Assembly (NCBI GenBank): GCA_029267175.1
Contig: JARIDJ010000014.1
Span: forward strand, 1-44,661
Source of the DNA: Psychrobacter sp.
GTDB lineage: Bacteria; Pseudomonadota; Gammaproteobacteria; Pseudomonadales; Moraxellaceae
DNA: 44,661 nucleotides
Reading direction: 5' to 3'
Shown here: piece after piece, positions 1 to 7,177 of the stretch
Layout: every line of letters starts with the position of its first letter
Numbering within the stretch: position 1 is the stretch's first letter
Position numbers and translations under genes: made by a program
The notes under the pieces: model-generated
The model's database searches: none
Told to the model about the DNA's origin: nothing
Seen by the model: only the letters and a program-made list of their open reading frames with translations

Positions 1-590
1 ATATCGCCCAAGCCATGATTCGCTGGATTACCCCTATCTTGTCGTTCACCGCCCAAGAAGCGTGGGAGGTGCTAAATAGCAAAGATGACACTAGTGACAG
101 CTATGTCTTTACTCAACAGTGGTATGAATTCCCAGCTCTTGAGCTGAGCGCTATCAGTAGCGACGACTGGCATAATATTATGCGCGCCAAAGATGTGGTC
201 AATAAGCACATCGAAATGGCACGTGAGAATAAAGTCCTCAATGCTAATCTAGCCGCTGATGCGACTCTTTATGCTGATGGCGCGATGTTCGACAGCTTAG
301 CCAAACTAAGGGATGAGCTGCGTTTTGTCTTGATTACTAGTAATGCAACGCTGAAACCTATTAGCGAAGCACCAGCGACTAATCAAAAAGCTGACGAAGC
401 GATTAACAGCGACCAAAGCGCAGAAGTAGCAGCGGATCTCAAAGTCACTATCGATGCGGCCGAAGGCACTAAATGTGTTCGTTGTTGGCATATTCGCAAT
501 GATATCGGCACCGATAGCGAACATCCAGAGCTTTGCGCGCGCTGTGTGACTAACGTTGTAGGCTCAGGCGAGGTTCGCCATTATGCTTAA
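1..590 (+). CDS. ileS: Isoleucyl-tRNA synthetase, C-terminal part (5' end outside window)
   Basis: Class I aminoacyl-tRNA synthetase that charges tRNA-Ile in the cytoplasm. Only about the last 196 codons are present; the catalytic Rossmann fold and editing domain lie upstream of base 1. What is visible is the anticodon-binding helical region (SFTAQEAWE near the start of the window) and the C-terminal zinc-binding module, with CVRCW and CARC cysteine pairs near the end, as in proteobacterial IleRS. A polar linker containing NQKADEAINSDQSA separates the two. The stop codon overlaps the start of lspA by 8 bases, implying translational coupling. The ileS-lspA order is conserved in gammaproteobacteria, which supports the call. 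Confidence 0.97.
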   Translation, partial: IAQAMIRWITPILSFTAQEAWEVLNSKDDTSDSYVFTQQWYEFPALELSAISSDDWHNIMRAKDVVNKHIEMARENKVLNANLAADATLYADGAMFDSLAKLRDELRFVLITSNATLKPISEAPATNQKADEAINSDQSAEVAADLKVTIDAAEGTKCVRCWHIRNDIGTDSEHPELCARCVTNVVGSGEVRHYA

Positions 591-1233
591 TAAGCCGCTT
601 AACGATTCGCCAAAAACGTCTGACTCGCCTGAACCTGAACAAGTGACTCCTAGCGTTGATCACTCGCCTAAGCCTGCTCATGTCACTACGGGTAATTCAA
701 TTACACCTAGAAGTCGTTTGGTTAAGACGCCTAAAGTAGTCGCTAATGGTCGCCGTGCCTATGCTTGGTATCTGCTCTCAATAGCTATCATTATTATCGA
801 TCAGTGGAGCAAATGGCTAGCAGAAACCAAGCTGACCTTTTTGGAGCCGATACCGGTTATTGAGCCCTTTTTGAATTGGACCTTGGCTTATAATTATGGC
901 GCAGCTTTTAGTTTTTTGGCGGATGCCGGCGGTTGGCAAAAGTGGTTTTTCTCGGGTCTAGCGTTAGTAATCGCGCTGTTTTTGATAGTGTATTTGATCA
1001 AAGCGCCGCGCAATGCCAAGCTATTATCGCTAGGGTTAGCTATGGTGCTTGGCGGTGCTATCGGTAACTTAATTGATCGAGTCAGACTTGGCAAAGTGGT
1101 CGATTTCATCCACGTACACTATGCCGACGTTTGGCATTATCCGATTTTTAACATCGCTGATATTGCTATCTGTATCGGCGTGGCGATTATCGTTATCGAT
1201 ATGCTGTTTTTGGAAGGCAAGCGTAAGGTTTAA
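583..1233 (+). CDS. lspA: Lipoprotein signal peptidase (signal peptidase II)
   Basis: Inner-membrane aspartyl protease that cleaves the signal peptide from diacylglyceryl-modified prolipoproteins. The four-helix core begins around residue 58 (AYAWYLLSIAIIIIDQWSKW). The two conserved Asp motifs are present as NLIDR (D165) and FNIADIAI (D193). At 216 aa it is longer than the usual 160-170 aa because of an N-terminal stretch of about 57 residues rich in Pro, Ser, Thr and charged residues, predicted cytoplasmic and disordered. The ATG lies inside the end of ileS in a different frame. A later start would shorten the extension, but no internal Met occurs before the first membrane helix, so the extension is probably real. 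A terminator follows. Confidence 0.96.
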   Translation: MLNKPLNDSPKTSDSPEPEQVTPSVDHSPKPAHVTTGNSITPRSRLVKTPKVVANGRRAYAWYLLSIAIIIIDQWSKWLAETKLTFLEPIPVIEPFLNWTLAYNYGAAFSFLADAGGWQKWFFSGLALVIALFLIVYLIKAPRNAKLLSLGLAMVLGGAIGNLIDRVRLGKVVDFIHVHYADVWHYPIFNIADIAICIGVAIIVIDMLFLEGKRKV

Positions 1234-1267
1234 TTAGTAGTATTTTAGCTTTAGATAACCAGGAAAG

Positions 1268-1294
1268 GGTTCACGATATTGTGAACCTTTTTTT
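1268..1294 (+). terminator. Rho-independent terminator of ileS-lspA
   Basis: A seven-base-pair stem (GGTTCAC / GTGAACC) with a 6-nt loop is followed directly by a run of seven T. It lies about 35 bp after the lspA stop and fits termination of the ileS-lspA transcript. Confidence 0.85.
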
Positions 1295-1408
1295 GTTTGC
1301 AAATTATTGTAGCTTTATAGATAGAGCTTATTTTATATTAAACAAATATCTTGTAGTTTCAATATTTGAACACTCAATAATGGTGTTATAAGCTCAATTG
1401 TTCCTTAT

Positions 1409-1439
1409 AAAAAAAGCTAGAAAAATTCTAGCTTTTTTT
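1409..1439 (-). terminator. Bidirectional terminator hairpin, 3' of the BamE-like gene
   Basis: An eight-base-pair stem AGCTAGAA / TTCTAGCT with a 3-nt loop is flanked by a run of A on the left and T on the right, so it can work on both strands. It sits about 24 bp downstream of the minus-strand lipoprotein gene and backs up the lspA terminator on the plus strand. Confidence 0.8.
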
Positions 1440-1462
1440 ACACTGTAGAATCTACTATTAGC

Positions 1463-1855
1463 TTACTGATTAAATAGTCCTGTTCTAATCTCATCCTGAC
1501 TTTCACTTAAATTATAAGTCTTAACTTTGTCAGTTTGATAAAAAGTTACGGTCATCGTACGAGTTTTAGTTTGTGTACCACTCATAACCATGCTGGCATA
1601 AGGAATATAATTAGCAACGTTAGACTGAGAGTTTGCATATACATATGTCCAGGTCTCATTACCACTGTCATCTAAACTGCGTGATTGTGGCTCACCAAAC
1701 ATCTGTGTTATTTGTTGCTTAGTTGTTGTTCCTTTGATTATTTTCTTTTGCAATGTTGTCGTGTTTTCATTTTTCATTGCCATGCTACCAGAACTTACAC
1801 AACCGCCTAAAACTGCTAGCAATGGTAATAACACGATATATTTTGATGCTTTCAT
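1463..1855 (-). CDS. BamE/SmpA-OmlA-like outer-membrane lipoprotein
   Basis: Small predicted lipoprotein of 130 aa. The first 19 residues are a lipoprotein signal peptide with lipobox LGGC (Cys19), followed by Val-Ser-Ser, with no Asp at +2, so the outer membrane is the likely location. The body resembles the SmpA/OmlA (BamE) fold: a helix region ending in TTKQQITQMFGEPQ, then a Trp/Tyr-rich strand (ETWTYVYANSQ) and a C-terminal strand TMTVTFYQTDKV. It may not be the true BamE of the BAM complex, because paralogues of this fold are common and the centre (NVANYIPYASMVMSG) is hydrophobic and atypical. It is transcribed alone, between a terminator and a long AT-rich upstream region. Confidence 0.75.
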   Translation of the reverse strand: MKASKYIVLLPLLAVLGGCVSSGSMAMKNENTTTLQKKIIKGTTTKQQITQMFGEPQSRSLDDSGNETWTYVYANSQSNVANYIPYASMVMSGTQTKTRTMTVTFYQTDKVKTYNLSESQDEIRTGLFNQ

Positions 1856-2182
1856 AATTAATCTCTACAATAAATAACAAATAGTACGTATAAATAATTT
1901 ATACAGAAAAATACAAATACACAGTTATGTATACAAACTAGTGACAAATGGTACAATATTTAGAAATACCAGTCAATGAAATTATTGAACGAAAGCTTAC
2001 TAATTACTATAATTTTTAATTATCCCTATCTTAAGCCACTGTGTTAACAAGAAGCCTATCGGATTTTAGGTACAGTAATAGCTTAAGTCCGATAAGCTAA
2101 GTCCAAATCGTGTTATACAACTTATAATGGCTCGTTGTTGTAAAGATAGTCTTTAGTAAAGGTGCATAAAATATATAAAGCT
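1856..2182. other. AT-rich intergenic region with weak inverted repeats
   Basis: About 327 bp separate two minus-strand genes. The right half holds two overlapping short inverted repeats, TATCGGA (2057-2063) / TCCGATA (2088-2094) and AGCTTA (2080-2085) / TAAGCT (2093-2098). They may end the downstream GST transcript, but there is no T-run to support a terminator. The left half should hold the promoter of the BamE-like gene; I could not single out a convincing -35/-10 pair. Confidence 0.4.
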
Positions 2183-2794
2183 CTACTTCCGAGGAAATCG
2201 CTCCCGCGCTGTCAAGCGCTGCATATACGGTTTAACTTGCTTAGGTAACTCAATATCCAACATCTTTAGCCAATTAAACAGATGATGATAATAAATATCG
2301 GCGAGCGTAAAGCTATCGCCTGCAATATAGTCCTGATCATCTAACCAACTCGTCGCTATTGGTAGCGCTTTTTGGATATTTTCTACGCAATTCTCAGCGG
2401 TGCCTTCAGGCCAGCCCTCGTAATTCTGTAGCACCTTTATCTTAGTTAATATCCATAGATAGCTCTCAATCTCGATCAGGCCAAAGGATAGCACCTGACG
2501 CAGCTTATAGTTCTTCTCGGCATAATTGTCATCATCATGGCGAGGTGTGAGTGGTCTATCAGGATGTAAGTCATTGAGATATTCAATAATCGCTAGTGAT
2601 TCGGTGAAATTTTTACCGTTATGAGTAATCGCTGGAACTTTTCCAAAAGGATTAATCGCTAGAAATTCAGGCGCTCGCTGCTCAAACTTATAAGCGTCCA
2701 GCTCTTTTGTCTCATAATCTAAGCCAAGCTCTTGTAGCGCCCAAACCACCGTTTCAGCACGGCTTGGATGAGTATATTTGTAGAGTGTAATCAC
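2183..2794 (-). CDS. Glutathione S-transferase family protein
   Basis: Cytosolic thiol transferase of 203 aa. The N-terminal thioredoxin-like domain has the opening YKYTHPSRAETVVWALQE, the cis-Pro region GKVPAI and the glutathione-binding ESLAIIEYL segment. The helical C-terminal domain contains the structural N-capping box region SFTLADIYY. This matches bacterial GSTs that conjugate or reduce electrophiles with glutathione; the substrate cannot be told. The start is GTG, preceded by a good AAGGA ribosome-binding site about 9 bases upstream. The gene stands alone on the minus strand, divergent from the macro-domain gene, and belongs to the block separating lspA from fkpB. Confidence 0.92.
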   Translation of the reverse strand: MITLYKYTHPSRAETVVWALQELGLDYETKELDAYKFEQRAPEFLAINPFGKVPAITHNGKNFTESLAIIEYLNDLHPDRPLTPRHDDDNYAEKNYKLRQVLSFGLIEIESYLWILTKIKVLQNYEGWPEGTAENCVENIQKALPIATSWLDDQDYIAGDSFTLADIYYHHLFNWLKMLDIELPKQVKPYMQRLTARERFPRK

Positions 2795-2930
2795 TAGAAT
2801 TTTCCTTTTCTTAGTTTCGTTAAAATTTAATCAATAACAACTTATTATACTCATACCATATACAAGTCATCGACTATAAATCACTTAGAATAAATAAAAC
2901 TCAGTAGCAAATAGTCAAAAGGATTATGCC

Positions 2931-3539
2931 ATGTCAAATAATCAAACCCAGCCCCTTTTTCAAAAGCAAATATCTTTATCTAGTAGCTCTAGTACTGATG
3001 CTAGTCATCAAACGGTTAGCTTATCAGTATTACAAGCCGATATCACAACGCTAAAAGTTGATGCTATTGTCAATGCCGCGAATTCAAGCTTGCTCGGGGG
3101 CGGCGGGGTCGATGGCGCGATACATCGAGCGGCAGGGCGCGAATTATTAGCTTATTGTCGTACGCTAAACGGTTGTCAAACAGGCGAGGCAAAGATAAGT
3201 CCAGCATTTAATTTGCCTTGCGACTATATCATTCATACCGTAGGGCCTGTTTGGCGGGGTGGCAATAGTCATGAAGAAGCGCTACTAGCGAACTGTTATC
3301 AGAATTCATTAACTTTGGCCGTGCAGAATAAGATTACTAGCATTGCTTTTCCGGCAATTAGTACTGGGGTTTATGGTTATCCGTTAGACAAGGCAGCTGA
3401 GGTAGCCGTTAAAATAGTGAAAAATTATGTATTGGATAAGCTAGACAAGTCAGCTAGCTTACCGATAAATGAAATTATATTTTGCTGTTTTTCGGCTAAT
3501 GATGCGGCGGTTTACCAAAGGGTTTTGGAGACAGTTTGA
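2931..3539 (+). CDS. Macro-domain protein (ADP-ribose / O-acetyl-ADP-ribose binding, YmdB-like)
   Basis: Single macro domain of 202 aa. From about residue 28 it shows the canonical features of MacroD-type hydrolases: [19 protein letters not shown], the glycine-rich loop [15 protein letters not shown], the HTVGPVW strand and the second substrate loop [10 protein letters not shown]. Known family activities are deacetylation of O-acetyl-ADP-ribose and removal of mono-ADP-ribose from proteins or nucleic acids. The Asn, Asp and glycine-loop residues associated with catalysis are present. The first about 27 residues are Ser/Gln-rich and probably flexible. An AAGGA site precedes the ATG. Neighbours give no partner such as a sirtuin or a toxin-like ADP-ribosyltransferase, so the physiological substrate is unknown. 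Confidence 0.93.
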   Translation: MSNNQTQPLFQKQISLSSSSSTDASHQTVSLSVLQADITTLKVDAIVNAANSSLLGGGGVDGAIHRAAGRELLAYCRTLNGCQTGEAKISPAFNLPCDYIIHTVGPVWRGGNSHEEALLANCYQNSLTLAVQNKITSIAFPAISTGVYGYPLDKAAEVAVKIVKNYVLDKLDKSASLPINEIIFCCFSANDAAVYQRVLETV

Positions 3540-3555
3540 CGTAGTCGATAAACTA

Positions 3556-4221
3556 TCACAGCCCAGCCAAAGACTCTAAACCGCCACCTGTCATAATAAA
3601 CAACAGTCCTGCCAAGTTAATGATTACCGTTAAATAATATGCCATACGAAAATCAGGCTTTTGTGATTTATGACGTAAGTAGGTTTGAGCGACCAGTGCG
3701 CCAACCCAGCCGCCAAGCGCGCTCATAATATGTAAAGTCATCTCAGGGGTGCGCCAGCCGCCACTTTGCGCGGCCGCTTTATCTTTGGCATAACTGAGAT
3801 AAGTGATTATTGCTAATGCCGCGTACCAAACAACCACTAGCCAGCTTAAATCGCCCATCACTACCAGTAATATCAGTACCGCATAAAACCCTATGCCCAA
3901 AAATACGCGTTTCTTTTGTGCCGCTGCAAAGTCCGCTTGCTGGTTTTTTTTTGCATTACGTTGACGGATTTGTAGGTTTTTCTCTGCCATTTGCTGCTGT
4001 ACAAAGCCAAGCTCTTGCACTTGTTTGGCTTGCAGGCGACCTTGATTATCCTGCCCAATAGTAAAGACAACTTCATCACCATTGGCTGGTCGATGCGCCG
4101 CTTTAAACTCACTGATATGGAAAAATATCGCCTCGCCAGCTGCGGTTTTGATAAAGCCAAAGCCTTTATCGTCTTGCCATTTAACGATATGGCCTTGCTG
4201 TCTGTTTATTATATTTGCCAT
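3556..4221 (-). CDS. Cold-shock-domain / DUF1294 membrane protein
   Basis: Two-part protein of 221 aa. Residues about 8-70 form a cold-shock (OB-fold, nucleic-acid-binding) domain with the RNP1-like motif GFGFIK and the second motif IFFHISEF. After a basic Gln/Lys-rich linker come hydrophobic segments from about residue 110 and a C-terminal DUF1294 region (WRTPEMTLHIMSALGGWVGAL, FRMAYYLTVIINLAGLLF). The same fusion occurs in many gammaproteobacteria. The OB fold presumably faces the cytoplasm, tethering RNA or single-stranded DNA binding to the inner membrane; its role is unknown. It is convergent with the macro-domain gene, 16 bp apart, with no clear terminator between. Confidence 0.9.
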   Translation of the reverse strand: MANIINRQQGHIVKWQDDKGFGFIKTAAGEAIFFHISEFKAAHRPANGDEVVFTIGQDNQGRLQAKQVQELGFVQQQMAEKNLQIRQRNAKKNQQADFAAAQKKRVFLGIGFYAVLILLVVMGDLSWLVVVWYAALAIITYLSYAKDKAAAQSGGWRTPEMTLHIMSALGGWVGALVAQTYLRHKSQKPDFRMAYYLTVIINLAGLLFIMTGGGLESLAGL

Positions 4222-4373
4222 TATTACATCTGCTACCTATTAGATTCGTCAGCTATTTTAGCGCATTTACGTTACACTATTTACGCTTACATTGGCTATA
4301 GTTTGACTTATCATTTCATAGTCTATTGACTTATAACAACAACCCCTATTCTAACTACAATTGGCTTTTAATT

Positions 4374-4883
4374 ATGACTGACTCTCAAAACTCGCCACAA
4401 TTTATTAACCCAAACGAAGACACGCGTATCAGCTACGGCAGCCTAGTAAAGCTGCATTTTGAAGTTTCGCTTGAAAACGGTACGGTGATTGACTCAACCT
4501 TTAGCCGTGATCAACCTGTCAGCTTAACTATTGGTGATGAAAGCTTATTACCAGGCTTTGAGCAGGTACTAATGAATCTGCGCGCCGGCGATACGCGTAC
4601 TGCGCATCTAGAGCCTGAGCAAGCCTTTGGCGAGTGGAATCCTGATAACGTTCAGCACTTTAGCCGTCCGCAATTTGCTTTAGTCGCTGATAATCCTGAG
4701 ATTGGCATGATGGTTGAGTTTGAGGACAAGGGTAAAAATACTTTGCCGGGCACGATTAGCGCTATTGATGAGGATGAAATCGAAGTTGATTTTAATCATC
4801 CCTTAGCCGGACAAGATGTATTATTTAAAGTCAAAATCTTTAAAGTGACGCCGCCGGGAGTGACTGGTGTTCAGCTGAGTTAA
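4374..4883 (+). CDS. fkpB: FKBP-type peptidyl-prolyl isomerase, SlpA/FkpB type
   Basis: Peptidyl-prolyl cis/trans isomerase and chaperone of the SlyD/SlpA group, 169 aa from the ATG used here. The FKBP core starts at SYGSLVKLHFEVSLENGTVID and continues through the inserted-in-flap part (EPEQAFGEWNPDNVQ...) to a C-terminal FKBP strand (GQDVLFKVKIFKV). A reading frame opens 48 bases earlier at a TTG, but the residues it adds (TYNNNPYSNYNW) do not resemble the family, so ATG 4374 is preferred even though its ribosome-binding site is weak. In many gammaproteobacteria fkpB follows lspA directly; here about 3.1 kb intervenes. The expected next gene, ispH, is not present; tas follows. Confidence 0.92.
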   Translation: MTDSQNSPQFINPNEDTRISYGSLVKLHFEVSLENGTVIDSTFSRDQPVSLTIGDESLLPGFEQVLMNLRAGDTRTAHLEPEQAFGEWNPDNVQHFSRPQFALVADNPEIGMMVEFEDKGKNTLPGTISAIDEDEIEVDFNHPLAGQDVLFKVKIFKVTPPGVTGVQLS

Positions 4884-4932
4884 TAAGAAAAACAACTTTT
4901 TAAAACTGTATAAAAACAATAAGGATCAGTCC

Positions 4933-5973
4933 ATGCAATACGAAGTCCTGCCGCAAATAAACGAGAGGGTCTCAAAAATCTGTCTAGGAACCATGACTTG
5001 GGGTCAGCAAAACGATGAGTCTGAAGCCCATGCGCAAATGGATATGGCGCTTGGCGAAGGGGTGAATTTTTGGGATACCGCTGAGATGTACCCTTCCCCG
5101 CCGGATAAGGATAAGCAAGGCGCTACTGAGCGCTATATAGGCAGTTGGTTTGCCAAAACTGGTCAGCGAAGCAAAGTTATCTTGGCTAGCAAAATGTCGC
5201 CTATGAGCTTTTTGCGCGGCGGTGAATCTCGCTTTAATGCCGAGCATATTAGCAGCGCTATCGATGGTAATCTTCAGCGCCTGCAAACCGATTATATCGA
5301 TGTTTATCAGCTGCATTGGCCGGAGCGGCAAGCGAATTTCTTTGGTCAGCGCGGCTATAATAGTGAGATGGCAGCGCAGTCGCTTGAGGACTTTACGCCG
5401 TTTTTAGAGACTATTCAAGCGCTAAATGATGAGATCAAAAAAGGGCGCATCCGGGCTTATGGGCTGTCGAACGATACTGCTTGGGGTCTCATGCGTTATC
5501 TGTGGGAAGCAGAAAAAAATGGTCTAATCGCACCTATTACGGTACAAAACCCTTATAGCTTATTAAATCGATTGTACGAGGTAGCAATGGCGGAAATTGC
5601 TCATCGTGAAAACGTTGGCCTGCTAGCCTACTCACCGCTTGGCTTCGGGGTGTTATCCGGTAAATACTTGGGTGGTAAAAAACCCGCTGGCGCGCGTCTA
5701 ACCAAGTACGATCGTTTCGGACGCTATGTCAATGAGCAGGCCATCGCAGCTACTGAACAATATGCCAAAATCGCCAGCGACGCCGGCTTGGACATGGCGC
5801 AGATGGCGCTCGCTTTTGTCAATTCGCGCCCTTTTGTCACTAGCAATATCATTGGAGCGACAAGCCTTGAGCAGCTCAAATCTAATATCGATAGTGTGCA
5901 CTTAACATTGAGCGAAGAGGTGCTCGCGGCAATAGAAGGGGTACATACCAAGCAGCCAAACCCTTCTCCTTAA
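4933..5973 (+). CDS. tas: Tas-type NADP(H)-dependent aldo-keto reductase
   Basis: Aldo-keto reductase of 346 aa, the length of Escherichia coli Tas and closely similar along its whole extent (LGTMTWGQQN, AEMYPSPP, GLSNDTAWGLMRYL, TVQNPYSLLNR, LLAYSPLGFGVLSGKYL). The AKR tetrad appears as Asp and Tyr in FWDTAEMY, Lys in LASKMS and His in QLHWPE. It is a TIM-barrel cytosolic reductase; the natural substrate of Tas is not firmly known, although the E. coli gene was found through suppression of tyrosine auxotrophy. A good AAGGA site precedes the ATG. It lies 49 bp after fkpB and may be co-transcribed with it. A strong bidirectional terminator follows. Confidence 0.93.
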   Translation: MQYEVLPQINERVSKICLGTMTWGQQNDESEAHAQMDMALGEGVNFWDTAEMYPSPPDKDKQGATERYIGSWFAKTGQRSKVILASKMSPMSFLRGGESRFNAEHISSAIDGNLQRLQTDYIDVYQLHWPERQANFFGQRGYNSEMAAQSLEDFTPFLETIQALNDEIKKGRIRAYGLSNDTAWGLMRYLWEAEKNGLIAPITVQNPYSLLNRLYEVAMAEIAHRENVGLLAYSPLGFGVLSGKYLGGKKPAGARLTKYDRFGRYVNEQAIAATEQYAKIASDAGLDMAQMALAFVNSRPFVTSNIIGATSLEQLKSNIDSVHLTLSEEVLAAIEGVHTKQPNPSP

Positions 5974-5987
5974 CGGTTTCACTAGTC

Positions 5988-6025
5988 AAAAAAAGGCGCA
6001 GATCCTAAGGATCTGCGCCTTTTTT
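5988..6025. terminator. Bidirectional terminator between tas and the acyltransferase gene
   Basis: A perfect 11-bp stem, GGCGCAGATCC / GGATCTGCGCC, with a 3-nt loop is flanked by seven A and six T. It is placed between the 3' ends of two convergent genes and serves both. Confidence 0.93.
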
Positions 6026-6043
6026 GATGTAAAAACTATAACT

Positions 6044-6838
6044 TTAACTGTCTTTAGTCAGTACACGAGAATGCAGCTCGGCTAAGCCTTCTTGCATTCG
6101 CTGTTGTAATAAATTGGTTAACTGGCTTTTGGTATGGCCATTAGGATCTATCGGCTCAAGTGGCAATACATAAGCGGTATCGTTTCTACTATCGAGCACT
6201 TTTTTTAGACTCTCTTTCATAGTCAGCTTGCCATAATACGGCAGCGCTTTGCTCAATTGACCGTCCTTATTGACATAAGCCAATACCATCGGCTGAATAG
6301 GAACCCTAGCATCTATAGCAGCTTGCAGCAAGGTACCATGGATACGTTTGACTTTGGTGCCATCAGTGGTAGTCGCCTCAGGGAAAAATATCACCGAAAA
6401 CCCTTCATTTAAAAAGCTAGCAATCTGCGCTGATACCGAGCCGACATCACCGGAACCACGCTCGATGAATACCGTACCTGCAGCATGAGCCAATTTACCA
6501 AATATAGGCCAATCGCCGATCTCCGCTTTTGATAAGAAAAAAGCAGGACTGACGCTGCCGACCACCGGAATATCCATCCAAGAGACATGATTGGACACCC
6601 AGAGCCCGTGATGCTGCGGCACTGGTTCGACTTCAATGATTTTGACGCCGAAGGAGCCTGCCATTTTACGGCAAAAGGTTTGAATATAGCGTGGGAGCTT
6701 CTCCCGTGGCGGCTCTCTAAAGGCACCGATACGCTGCGCGGCTCTTAGTCCACCCGCTATAGTAGTAGTCATGCCAGCTATTTGCTTACCGCGTCCTAGC
6801 TGCTTTTTGAGAGAGAGTTTTGACTTGGATTGACCCAT
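6044..6838 (-). CDS. 1-acyl-sn-glycerol-3-phosphate acyltransferase family protein (PlsC-like)
   Basis: Lysophospholipid acyltransferase of 264 aa. The catalytic HX4D motif is NHVSWMD (about residue 87), followed by the acceptor-binding region TVFIERGSGDVG and the FFPEATTTDG motif (EGT-like block), then VPIQPMVLAY. These four blocks define the PlsC family that acylates lysophosphatidic acid at the inner membrane. There is a basic N-terminal segment (KSKLSLKKQLGRGK) suited to membrane contact. Other members of the family acylate ornithine lipids or lyso-phospholipids, so whether this is the essential PlsC or a paralogue cannot be decided here. It is divergent from hflX. Confidence 0.9.
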   Translation of the reverse strand: MGQSKSKLSLKKQLGRGKQIAGMTTTIAGGLRAAQRIGAFREPPREKLPRYIQTFCRKMAGSFGVKIIEVEPVPQHHGLWVSNHVSWMDIPVVGSVSPAFFLSKAEIGDWPIFGKLAHAAGTVFIERGSGDVGSVSAQIASFLNEGFSVIFFPEATTTDGTKVKRIHGTLLQAAIDARVPIQPMVLAYVNKDGQLSKALPYYGKLTMKESLKKVLDSRNDTAYVLPLEPIDPNGHTKSQLTNLLQQRMQEGLAELHSRVLTKDS

Positions 6839-7177
6839 CGTTGCCTCTTATCGTTGAATGGCTTGTAAAATATGTTTTTTATTGGGGCTTATTATAAGCT
6901 GCGCTGCAAATTATAGAGATAAAAACCGAAATAAGTATAACAAACTTATCGCACTCAGTGACGATTTGTTCACTGAGTGGTTTAGTGGGTATTAAATGCT
7001 AAGTTACTTGTTTCGCAGGATTTTACAAAGGTTGTAACATAAAACTATCGCTTATTAGGTTATTACGCTTTAACATCGAGCAATAAGACCGCATATAAGC
7101 TGTTAACTGAACGCTATTTTGTGAGCAATTATAGCCGATAATAGCGATTTATTTACCCCATATATAGGTGAAAATCT
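6839..7177. other. Divergent intergenic region with stacked inverted repeats
   Basis: This 339-bp region separates the acyltransferase gene (minus) and hflX (plus). It contains ATAAGT (6931-6936) / ACTTAT (6944-6949), and right next to it a perfect 10-bp inverted repeat CACTCAGTGA (6952-6961) / TCACTGAGTG (6970-6979) with an 8-nt loop. Neither has a T-run, so they do not look like terminators. Promoters of both flanking genes should be here. The hflX ribosome-binding site AGGTGA (7166-7171) overlaps a TGA stop in the hflX frame and so fixes the TTG start. Confidence 0.6.
6952..6979. repeat. Perfect 10-bp inverted repeat
   Basis: CACTCAGTGA and TCACTGAGTG are separated by CGATTTGT. It lies between divergent genes and could be a regulator-binding site or an RNA hairpin. 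No neighbouring coding function accounts for it. Confidence 0.8.

Noticed and set aside
2057..2098. Possible terminator of the GST gene
   Set aside because: The inverted repeats are short (6-7 bp), one has a 24-nt loop, and no T-run follows. Kept only as a note in the intergenic entry.
1463..4221. Genomic island or mobile element
   Set aside because: No transposase, integrase, tRNA target, flanking direct repeats or clear composition break; reported only as a synteny break.
3810..4329. Open frames opposite the cold-shock/DUF1294 gene
   Set aside because: They are antisense to a clear two-domain protein and show no family character.
4326..4373. Upstream TTG start for fkpB adding 16 residues
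   Set aside because: The added residues are Asn/Tyr-rich and unlike FkpB N-termini, and the ATG at 4374 matches the usual beginning of the family.
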